A stretch of DNA of 12,583 nucleotides, taken from assembly GCA_938004015.1 (NCBI GenBank), contig CALKWU010000162.1, forward strand, positions 1 to 12,583. The letters are read 5' to 3'. This stretch comes from an uncultured Oceanobacillus sp. GTDB lineage: Bacteria > Bacillota > Bacilli > Bacillales > Amphibacillaceae. Positions 5,705 through 12,154 of this stretch are shown here, piece after piece. The translations under genes and the position numbers were made by a program. Below the pieces are notes generated by a model. The model did no database searches. It was not told where the DNA came from and saw nothing but the letters and a program-made list of their open reading frames with translations. The first letter of the stretch is position 1; each line of letters starts with the position of its first letter.

Positions 5705-7075
5705 CTACACTGTCTTCGTCGCTGTCAACGGTTCCATCAGACTTCCGACTTCAGGCATGTTTTCCAAATCCAATACTTGTTCTGCAAATGCTTCCGGTCG
5801 GACATCTGTGAAACCATTCGTCAGTTTGAAAAATTTCCCCTGTAACTCTTCGGCGTTCACCGGATTTTCCTGATCTCCTTTTGGATAGTCCGTCGCTTTT
5901 TTCCAAGTTTTCCCGGAGTGGAGTTTCACCTCAACGATCGCGCCCCACTTTTCCGGGTAAGCCCGATCGATATCCGCATCCACGACAAGCTCGACTTTTT
6001 TCATCAAGGAACGGATCCGCTCATCCCATAACGCTTCTTCCGTAAATTGATCGAGTCCTCCTTCCCCTTTCACTAATGCTAAGGCCGTGCAATATTGCAA
6101 ACTGAACTTCCCCGCATAAACCGATTGCGGATCATCATTATCGGTGATGTTGATGGCGACTTGATACGTTCTCACGGTAATTTTTTCGATATCTTCAACG
6201 TAAATTTCTTTTTCCTTGTGCAACTCAATCGCCAAGTCCATGGCATGGTGAGTATGGCGGCAAGATGCATGGATTTTGAAGGAATTTTCCATGATTTTGT
6301 ACTCCTCACCAAGACCATCTGTTATTTTTGCCACATCATACTGATCACTCATCGCTTCAAAGAAACCCCGTTTTCCTTCCAAAATTTTCCGGGCGCCTGT
6401 GAATCCTTTTTCCGCAAGCAATGCACTGATGACCCCATTCATCGCCGCTTTCGCCGGATGAAGTTGCTTCGACATGGCGCCGTCTTCGATGAACTCCCAT
6501 AATCCGGCCGCTTGGGTTCCGGCACTGCCGAACGTCTGGACGATTTGTCTTTCATCCAGATCCAACAGTTTCGCCGTAGCGGCCGCAGCCCCGAACGTGC
6601 CACAAGTGGCGGTGTTATGCCAGTAATAATAATGTGAAGGGGTCACGGCTTCCCCAATCCGGAAACAGACTTCATAACCGATGACGATGGCGGTAATGAG
6701 ATCTTTCCCGCTCGATTTTTTCCATTCGCCCACAGCAAGCGCTGCCGGAATGACGACGGTCGCCGCATGGATGATCGATGCTTTATGAACATCATCGAGT
6801 TCAGATATATGACTGGAAGCTCCGTTCACCAATGCCGCATTCGTCACGGATGTTTTTCCGCCCGTGACCAATGTCGCTTGTGGTGTCCCGCCTAATTCCC
6901 GGACCATTTCATCGATGATTTTCACCGGTTTCGTCTCCGTTCCGGAAAAAGCAGAACCGAAGTAATCCAAGATGCACAGTTTTGTGAACTCCACGACATC
7001 TTTCGGCAAATTTTCATACTCCGTCGCTAAAATATAGCGAGCCAACTTTTGACTTAAACTTTCCAATTGCCTCAC
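5705..7075 (-). CDS. MmgE/PrpD family protein (2-methylcitrate dehydratase / cis-aconitate decarboxylase superfamily)
   Basis: A 456-residue, full-length MmgE/PrpD protein of two parts: a mostly helical N-terminal domain and an alpha-beta C-terminal lid domain (from about residue 270). Conserved signatures include SSHISELDDVH (88-97; His89, Asp94, Asp95), His103, HNTATCGTFGAAAATAK around 153-169, QLHPAKAAMNG and KIHASCRHTHHAMD. The family dehydrates 2-methylcitrate (PrpD) or decarboxylates cis-aconitate (Irg1/CAD), and many members in transporter-linked clusters have no known substrate. No methylcitrate synthase or lyase is nearby, so this is unlikely to be a propionate gene. Start: GTG at 7075 is close to AGGGG, and TTG at codon 4 is an alternative. 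It is the first gene behind the promoter at 7170-7198, with a leader of about 90 bases. Confidence 0.9.
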   Translation of the reverse strand: MRQLESLSQKLARYILATEYENLPKDVVEFTKLCILDYFGSAFSGTETKPVKIIDEMVRELGGTPQATLVTGGKTSVTNAALVNGASSHISELDDVHKASIIHAATVVIPAALAVGEWKKSSGKDLITAIVIGYEVCFRIGEAVTPSHYYYWHNTATCGTFGAAAATAKLLDLDERQIVQTFGSAGTQAAGLWEFIEDGAMSKQLHPAKAAMNGVISALLAEKGFTGARKILEGKRGFFEAMSDQYDVAKITDGLGEEYKIMENSFKIHASCRHTHHAMDLAIELHKEKEIYVEDIEKITVRTYQVAINITDNDDPQSVYAGKFSLQYCTALALVKGEGGLDQFTEEALWDERIRSLMKKVELVVDADIDRAYPEKWGAIVEVKLHSGKTWKKATDYPKGDQENPVNAEELQGKFFKLTNGFTDVRPEAFAEQVLDLENMPEVGSLMEPLTATKTV

Positions 7076-7089
7076 TTCCCCTTTTATCC

Positions 7090-7115
7090 AGCGGACTTCA
7101 TGTCAAGTTTCCGCT
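7090..7115 (-). promoter_or_regulatory. hairpin in the leader of the MmgE/PrpD transcript
   Basis: AGCGGA at 7090-7095 pairs perfectly with TCCGCT at 7110-7115, and an inner CTT/AAG adds three pairs after a two-base bulge, leaving a six-base loop. It lies between the promoter and the start codon, ending 14 bases before the GTG. There is no U-run, so it is not a terminator. It may affect mRNA stability or access to the ribosome. Confidence 0.4.
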
Positions 7116-7120
7116 ATCAT
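7105..7120. promoter_or_regulatory. weak candidate cre (CcpA) site in the leader
   Basis: Read on the minus strand, ATGATAGCGGAAACTT matches the cre consensus WTGNAANCGNWNNCA except at two fixed positions. Its place some 50 bases downstream of the -10 box suits roadblock repression. It overlaps one arm of the leader hairpin, so the match may be incidental. Confidence 0.25.
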
Positions 7121-7162
7121 TTGCATCACATTATTTTTTGAAAAGATTTAGACAATTGCTGT

Positions 7163-7173
7163 TACTTGAAGTA
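7163..7173. promoter_or_regulatory. second palindrome at the transcription start region
   Basis: TACTTGAAGTA is a perfect 11-base palindrome that begins inside the -10 box and covers the expected transcription start. It could be a second half-operator for the same regulator as the 7173-7188 site or for another one. Its ACTT/AAGT half sites recall those of the B. subtilis GntR operator, which is only a weak hint. Confidence 0.35.
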
Positions 7174-7198
7174 TATTGTATCCAATATCCAAAGTCAA
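7170..7198 (-). promoter_or_regulatory. sigma-A promoter of the MmgE/PrpD-thioesterase-hydratase operon
   Basis: On the minus strand there is a -35 box TTGACT (7198-7193), a spacer of exactly 17 bases, and a -10 box TATACT (7175-7170). Each hexamer differs from consensus by one base, the best promoter in the window. Transcription should start near 7163 and give a leader of roughly 90 bases before the MmgE/PrpD start. It lies downstream of the DASS transporter stop, so the catabolic genes can be switched separately from the transporters. Confidence 0.85.
7173..7188. promoter_or_regulatory. palindromic operator candidate inside the promoter spacer
   Basis: ATATTG-N4-CAATAT, a 16-base sequence (ATATTGTATCCAATAT on the plus strand) symmetric except for one pair. 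It fills most of the spacer and runs into the -10 box, so a bound repressor would exclude RNA polymerase. The TTG-ATA-CAA type core is of the kind bound by GntR-superfamily repressors, which often control organic-acid catabolism. No regulator gene is in the window. Confidence 0.55.
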
Positions 7199-7256
7199 CC
7201 GAGTACTCATGATTTTTTTCAAAAAATGGTATCACGGTGATGCATCGATTCGGCCG

Positions 7257-8705
7257 TCATCCGATTGGCCAAAAGCCGAGCCAACGCCACCAAGTGTAAG
7301 CGACGAGAAGCGTGATGGCGGATGTGGCAATGGTCGCCAATATCCCAGGAAGATAAAAATCTCGCTGTTTGACGAGACCCGTGCTGTGGACGACGACATT
7401 CGGCATCGTTTCAACGACTAAAATATAACCGAACAAGAGGGTAACTGCAGAAGCAAAGGCAATGACCACTGGATCGATGCCGACTTCCAGCGATAAACCA
7501 ATAAGAACAGGTAAAAGCGTGACGACAGCAGTCGAAACATTCGTCACTCCCAAATGGTAAATTTGCGAGATGATGACGACGAGGCACAAAGCTAGCCACG
7601 GATTGCCGAATGCGTGTTGGACGATATCCGATGTCACCACCCCGGCCAACAAATCAATGGCACCGGAATCAATCAAAACGAATCCTAGAGATAATGTCGC
7701 TCCAACGAGTAACACGAGATCGAAATTGACGTCAACCACTTTTTTCCAATCGACGACACCAATCCTAGGAAAAGCGAAAAGGACGACCGCCAAAAGCGCT
7801 GGAATCGTCGGGTGATACCCATGCAACGGTTGCGTCATCCATAGGAGCACCGTCAACGTCAAAATGACAATACTCCTTTTTTCCACTTTCGAAAGCGTCC
7901 TCATTTTTTTGCTTTTTTCCAACATTTCTTTCTGCAGTTTTTCAAAAGAATAAGGTTCAGGTGGGTAAGAAAACCAAAGGACTGCAGGTATCACAATGAT
8001 GAGAAGCAGCCAAATGGGCAGTGCGTATAAAAACCAATCGAAATAGGACAACGTGACACCAAGGTATAGTTGTAAAATTTCAATCGTGAGGATATTTCCA
8101 ATCGCTGCCGTCAAAATGGCTGTTCCGCTGATATTCCCTGCATAAGCGGTTCCGACAAGCATCAGTTTTGTGAAATTACTGCGTGGACCGGCACCGACCA
8201 CTTTTAAGATGGAAAGGACGACCGGGGTGACGAGTTGGGCTCGGACAGCAGTCGCCGGAATGAAGAAAGCTTGGATTTGCATAAGCAAAAACATTCCCAT
8301 AAAAATTCCTCTTGATGATTTTCCCCATTTCGCCAGCAAGGCATAGGTGATCCGTTCCATTAAAGGAGTTGAATTGACCGCTTTTGCCATCATCATCCCT
8401 GCAATGATCAAAAAGACGGCAGATGATGCAAATCCGCTGAGAGCGACATCGATGGTCGTCCCTTTGAACAGAAGGAGCAATACGATTGTAAGTACCGACG
8501 TCATCCCTAAAGGGACCGGTTCCAACGCCCAAAGCAGAATTCCGTAAACCATGACTGAAATGCCGACCTTCGCACTCCATTCGATATTTCCGGGCATAAA
8601 AAAAAGCAGGGAGATGAAAACGACAGTTGCCAACAAAAACAACATCGCCTTCGTGTTGAACATAGGTTTTTTCATTGTTCTTCGATTCCCACTGATTTCC
8701 TTCAT
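7257..8705 (-). CDS. DASS/SLC13-family anion (dicarboxylate-like) symporter
   Basis: A 482-residue, very hydrophobic integral membrane protein with about a dozen helices, the size and layout of DASS (divalent anion:Na+ symporter) proteins. The two re-entrant motifs, normally built around SNT, appear as AYAGNISGTAILTAAIGN (about 191-208) and LGVTNVSTAVVTLLPV (near 390-405), so the Na+ and carboxylate sites are related but divergent. A basic loop near the middle (KKMRTLSKVEKR) marks the inverted-repeat boundary. Start: ATG at 8711 lies too close to the ribosome site; ATG at 8705 has GTAGG at good spacing and is preferred. It is likely a second uptake or an exchange route for an organic anion. 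It lies between the TRAP permease and the catabolic promoter. Confidence 0.87.
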   Translation of the reverse strand: MKEISGNRRTMKKPMFNTKAMLFLLATVVFISLLFFMPGNIEWSAKVGISVMVYGILLWALEPVPLGMTSVLTIVLLLLFKGTTIDVALSGFASSAVFLIIAGMMMAKAVNSTPLMERITYALLAKWGKSSRGIFMGMFLLMQIQAFFIPATAVRAQLVTPVVLSILKVVGAGPRSNFTKLMLVGTAYAGNISGTAILTAAIGNILTIEILQLYLGVTLSYFDWFLYALPIWLLLIIVIPAVLWFSYPPEPYSFEKLQKEMLEKSKKMRTLSKVEKRSIVILTLTVLLWMTQPLHGYHPTIPALLAVVLFAFPRIGVVDWKKVVDVNFDLVLLVGATLSLGFVLIDSGAIDLLAGVVTSDIVQHAFGNPWLALCLVVIISQIYHLGVTNVSTAVVTLLPVLIGLSLEVGIDPVVIAFASAVTLLFGYILVVETMPNVVVHSTGLVKQRDFYLPGILATIATSAITLLVAYTWWRWLGFWPIG

Positions 8706-8730
8706 AACCATCCTACTTTTTTTATTAATG

Positions 8731-8792
8731 GAAATGGGTCAAACAGGGTCTGTCCCTATTTGACCCAGAAACAGCCGTGTTTGACCCATTTC
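8731..8792. repeat. palindromic repeat, copy 2 (REP-like), with two alternative hairpins
   Basis: Perfect 15-base outer arms (GAAATGGGTCAAACA at 8731-8745, its complement at 8778-8792) enclose a third copy of the arm. A second, inner hairpin pairs TGGGTCAAA (8735-8743) with TTTGACCCA (8759-8767) around AGGG-tctgt-CCCT. The left arm can thus pair with either of two partners. The part at 8746-8767 differs from copy 1 (5183-5204) at only two of 22 bases, in the same orientation. It lies in the permease-DASS gap; no U-run follows, so termination in the gene direction is doubtful. Confidence 0.85.
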
Positions 8793-8802
8793 AAAATTTC
8801 TA

Positions 8803-10869
8803 TTAGCCTGCCATTTGTTGCGTTTTGACTGAATCAGGATCTGGTGTTTTATTGATGAATTTTTGGATCAATATCACCAGTGCCACTAAAGCCGCACCGG
8901 CCAAGTCGGTCACCAATCCGGAAAGCATCAAGAGAAGCGCCGCTCCGAATAGAAGAACACGACTATACCAGCTCACAGTTTTCTTGAAGAAATATCCTTG
9001 AATTCCTGCCGCTAAAATATAAATTCCAATGACGGCAGTAACACAAGCATAAACGATTTCTAAAGTAGTCCCTTTTTCCATCAACAATTGCGGACTGAAG
9101 AAGAACATGAACGGAATAATGAATGCAGCCAAACCGAGTCGGAAGGCCGTCACACTCGTCTTCATCGGATCGGTTCCGGCTATTCCCGCCGCTGCGAATG
9201 CCGCTAATGCTACTGGTGGTGTAATCGCAGAAATGACAGCAAAATAGAATACAAACAAATGAGCAACGAGTGGTTCCAATCCAATTCCAATCAATCCCGG
9301 TGCAATCGTTGAAGCTGCGACTGCATAAGCAGCAGTTGTCGGCATACCAAGGCCTAAAATGATTGAGATCACCATTGCGAATAATAGTGCCAGCAAAATA
9401 TTGTCGTCGGCAAGGGACAACAACAAAGAACTGAAGCGTTGACCAATACCGGTCAGGGCGATGACTCCGACGATAATCCCGGCACAAGCAACGATTGCAA
9501 TCAATTGCAACGCATCTTTCATCCCCAATTCTAATGCCGTCAGGACATCTTTCACTTTCATTCGGGTTTTCTTATTGAAAAGGCTGATAATGAAGGTCGC
9601 TGCAATCGCAACGGTTCCGGACATAATGACAGACCGTCCACTGACAAGCAGAGCAATCAATATCAAAATCGGAATGAACAGATACGCTTGTTTCAACATA
9701 TTCTTCCGGTCCGGCAACATGCTCCGTGGAATCCCTTTCAAGTTTGACTTAATGGCCTGAATATCAACCATGAAATAGACGGAAATAAAGTACAATAATG
9801 CAGGTATTGCTGCAGCAATAATGATTTCTGAATAAGGAATCCCCGTAATTTCTGCCATCAAGAAAGCTCCTGCCCCCATAATCGGTGGCAATAATTGTCC
9901 ACCGGCAGAGGCTGTTGCTTCCGTCGCTCCGGCAAATTGAGGAGGATAGCCGGTTTTTTTCATCAGTGGAATCGTTAACGACCCGGTAGCAACCACGTTT
10001 CCCGCTGATGTCCCATTGATCGTCCCCATAAGGGCGGAACTGATAACTGCGACTTTTGCGGGACCACCACGCATACTTCCCGCTACAGAGAAAGCGAGGT
10101 CCATGAAATATTGGCCAACGCCGGATTTTTGCAAAAACGCTCCAAAAATGATGAAAAGGATAATATACTTGGACGACACGTCCGTCGTCACGCCAAACAC
10201 ACCGTCAAGACCGTAAATATATGTCACAAAACGCTCCAACGAATAACCGTTGTGATTCAAAATTCCTGGCAAGTATGGACCTAAAAACACATATCCGATG
10301 AAGATGAAAGACAAAATCGGCAGTGTCCAACCACTGGTCCTCCGTGTGAACTCAATGACCAAAAGCAAACCGATCAAGGCGACAATAAAATCCATCGTCG
10401 TCGGCGTCACTCCGAAACGGAATAAGATTTGATCCAAATTGACATAAATATAAACCCCGACCAATACAGCTAGTGCAATTAATATCCAGTCTACGATATG
10501 GACTTTATTCGATTTCGAGCGCCAACCGGAAAACAACATAAAACCTAAAACGAATCCAAAGGTCAAGTGGATACTGCGGAAAATCCAAGGATCGATCGGA
10601 TTGAAATTCAAAATATACAAGTGGAATAGCGCTCCAACTATAGCGATTGCGCCAAAAACATAACGCGTCCAACCGGATAGAGTCCTCACTTTGGACGAAA
10701 CTTCCACATCTTCATCAACGGACGTATCTATTTTACTTTGCGGCGAGATAGCCGTTTCTTCGGTTTCATTTTCCTCTTGCATCTTGTCTGGTTTCGGCTT
10801 CTCTTCATATTTGTCTGATGATTTTTGTATATCCTTTTTTTCCAGTTCTTCCTGTTCTTTTTTGCTCAT
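8803..10869 (-). CDS. TRAP transporter permease, fused DctQ-DctM (4TM/12TM)
   Basis: A 688-residue inner-membrane permease in which the small DctQ-like four-helix domain and the large DctM-like twelve-helix domain are one chain, the arrangement typical of TAXI-type TRAP systems. After a charged, low-complexity cytoplasmic N-terminus of about 60 residues come four helices to about residue 200. The DctM part follows, with conserved SSALMGTINGTSAGNVVATGSLTIPLMKK, GATEATASAGGQLLPPIMGAGAFLMAE and LGMPTTAAYAVAA segments. It moves an organic anion inward using an ion gradient, taking it from the TAXI lipoprotein encoded upstream. A longer frame reaching 10935 exists, but the ATG at 10869 has a perfect GGAGG six bases upstream and is surely the start. 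The gap to the TAXI gene is about 200 bases and structured. Confidence 0.95.
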   Translation of the reverse strand: MSKKEQEELEKKDIQKSSDKYEEKPKPDKMQEENETEETAISPQSKIDTSVDEDVEVSSKVRTLSGWTRYVFGAIAIVGALFHLYILNFNPIDPWIFRSIHLTFGFVLGFMLFSGWRSKSNKVHIVDWILIALAVLVGVYIYVNLDQILFRFGVTPTTMDFIVALIGLLLVIEFTRRTSGWTLPILSFIFIGYVFLGPYLPGILNHNGYSLERFVTYIYGLDGVFGVTTDVSSKYIILFIIFGAFLQKSGVGQYFMDLAFSVAGSMRGGPAKVAVISSALMGTINGTSAGNVVATGSLTIPLMKKTGYPPQFAGATEATASAGGQLLPPIMGAGAFLMAEITGIPYSEIIIAAAIPALLYFISVYFMVDIQAIKSNLKGIPRSMLPDRKNMLKQAYLFIPILILIALLVSGRSVIMSGTVAIAATFIISLFNKKTRMKVKDVLTALELGMKDALQLIAIVACAGIIVGVIALTGIGQRFSSLLLSLADDNILLALLFAMVISIILGLGMPTTAAYAVAASTIAPGLIGIGLEPLVAHLFVFYFAVISAITPPVALAAFAAAGIAGTDPMKTSVTAFRLGLAAFIIPFMFFFSPQLLMEKGTTLEIVYACVTAVIGIYILAAGIQGYFFKKTVSWYSRVLLFGAALLLMLSGLVTDLAGAALVALVILIQKFINKTPDPDSVKTQQMAG

Positions 10870-10875
10870 TTCCTT

Positions 10876-10880
10876 CCTCC
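10876..10880 (-). promoter_or_regulatory. ribosome binding site deciding the TRAP permease start
   Basis: GGAGG on the minus strand, six bases before ATG 10869, within GAGGAGGAAGG. The longer in-frame reading to 10935 would place this site inside the coding sequence, and its extra residues (serine/arginine-rich) look non-coding. Confidence 0.8.
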
Positions 10881-10916
10881 TCTCGGTTGTCGAATGGAAA
10901 TGTTTGGATGAACTTC

Positions 10917-11020
10917 TCTTGGAACGATCGGACACACCGCCGTTTTACAATTATCACGTCCACCGGCGAGGAGCCCTTGACGCCAAGAATGATCCGTGGG
11001 CTCCCTTATTCGTTCCAAGA
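10917..11020 (-). other. structured intercistronic region between TAXI protein and permease genes
   Basis: The 203 bases between the permease start and the TAXI stop hold no gene. They contain a perfect 10-base inverted repeat (TCTTGGAACG at 10917-10926, CGTTCCAAGA at 11011-11020). It encloses a perfect 7-base hairpin stem (GGAGCCC at 10970-10976, GGGCTCC at 10998-11004). No U-run follows either stem. The likely role is to hold up decay or partly stop transcription, so that more binding protein than permease is made. A GATAAT resembling a -10 box near 10955 lacks a -35. Confidence 0.45.
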
Positions 11021-11072
11021 AACGCTTGTCCGAATGTTTCGCCGGGGATTATTCATCCAAATGACGACGAAA

Positions 11073-12122
11073 TTATTCTTCCCACTCCGGCGGATAAACC
11101 GCTTCCGGCAATTCGATACCAATTTCTTCATAATAACGGATGGCACCCGGATGCATGTAATAATCTTCGTTCAATAAAATTGCTTCCGGATCGCGTGCTT
11201 CTTCAGCAGATGCGTGGGTTGTGATCATATCTTCAATATTCTCGTGGTATGCTTTCACAAAATCATAAACGAACTCTTCGTTCATATCTTTTTGGACGAC
11301 TCCAAAGTTGTACATGGCGATTGTTTCGACATCAGAATCTAATGAAGCATACGTATCAGCCGGAATGACGTAATCTTGGAAATATGGCAGTTTTTCCTTG
11401 ACGGTTTCCCGCTCTTCCCCGTCAATTCCATAGATGGTGATATCCATTTGCGTTTCGACTTCCGTCACCGCTGCAATCGGGATTCCTGCAGAGAACCCAA
11501 TGTGATCCAACTGTCCATCCAGCATTTGAGAAGCCATGTCACTTGCACCTGCTGCGACTTGATCACCGGTTTCAATGCCTAATGCTTCATAAATCAATGG
11601 GTTATATGTTCCCGGGGTTCCTCCAGCCGGTCCTACACCTACACGCTCTCCCTCATGTTCCAATATGCTCGTTACACCAGTACTGGCTGCAGACCACCAA
11701 TGGAAAGGTGTGTAATACATCGGAAATACGACACGGATGTCTTCAAATGTTTTATCCGTCCATTCACCTTCTCCTGTGACTCCTTCATATAGCGGTCCTT
11801 CCGTCACCATCCCGATTTGGATGTCCCCGGCATCCAACAGTTGTATGTTGTGGACCGGTCCACCAGTCACCTCAACGTTCGATGTGACTCCAAGATGTTC
11901 TTCCAACAAGTTGGCTAGTCCGCCACCCCAAATATAGTAAGTTCCACCTTGGGAAGCGGTTCCAATTGTCACTGTAGAAGGATATTCGCTACTACTTGCC
12001 TCATCTGAACCGCCATCAGCACTGTCCCCATTTCCTCCATTTCCTGAGTCATCGCCACAAGCGGCCAAGAGCAACATCAACACCCCTAATACGACTGCAA
12101 ATAACCAATGAGTCCGTTTCAT
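11073..12122 (-). CDS. TAXI-family TRAP transporter solute-binding lipoprotein
   Basis: A 349-residue extracytoplasmic binding protein. A basic start (MKR) and hydrophobic stretch lead to a lipobox L19-A20-A21-C22, so it is anchored by lipid at Cys22, followed by a Gly/Ser/Asp-rich linker to about residue 46. The mature part starts with VTIGTASQGGTYYIWGGGLANLL, the hallmark of TAXI proteins, and has GPAGGTPGTYNPLIYEALG near residue 160-180 and a Trp/Tyr-rich pocket (MYYTPFHWWSA). It captures an organic anion and passes it to the fused permease encoded next. The ATG has GGAGG ten bases upstream. It starts 32 bases after the stop of a DctP-type binding protein, so two unlike binding proteins share a transcript. 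The protein is strongly acidic. Confidence 0.95.
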   Translation of the reverse strand: MKRTHWLFAVVLGVLMLLLAACGDDSGNGGNGDSADGGSDEASSSEYPSTVTIGTASQGGTYYIWGGGLANLLEEHLGVTSNVEVTGGPVHNIQLLDAGDIQIGMVTEGPLYEGVTGEGEWTDKTFEDIRVVFPMYYTPFHWWSAASTGVTSILEHEGERVGVGPAGGTPGTYNPLIYEALGIETGDQVAAGASDMASQMLDGQLDHIGFSAGIPIAAVTEVETQMDITIYGIDGEERETVKEKLPYFQDYVIPADTYASLDSDVETIAMYNFGVVQKDMNEEFVYDFVKAYHENIEDMITTHASAEEARDPEAILLNEDYYMHPGAIRYYEEIGIELPEAVYPPEWEE

Positions 12123-12154
12123 TTTGAGAATTCCTCCTATTTCATATGAATGTT

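Noticed and set aside
5705..7075. Methylcitrate cycle (propionate) operon
   Set aside because: No prpB, prpC or aconitase-like gene around the MmgE/PrpD gene.
7212..7241. A/T palindrome ATTTTTTTCAAAAAAT with a nearby ATCAC-GTGAT after the DASS gene as terminator
   Set aside because: The GC part has almost no loop and cannot form a stable stem, and the A/T hairpin alone is weak; at best a poor terminator.
10870..10935. N-terminal extension of the TRAP permease to 10935
   Set aside because: A perfect GGAGG directly before ATG 10869 would fall inside it and the added residues look non-coding.
10691..11224. Long plus-strand open frame opposite the TRAP permease N-terminus, gap and TAXI C-terminus
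   Set aside because: Serine- and cysteine-rich antisense reading of well-supported genes; no ribosome site or recognisable domain.
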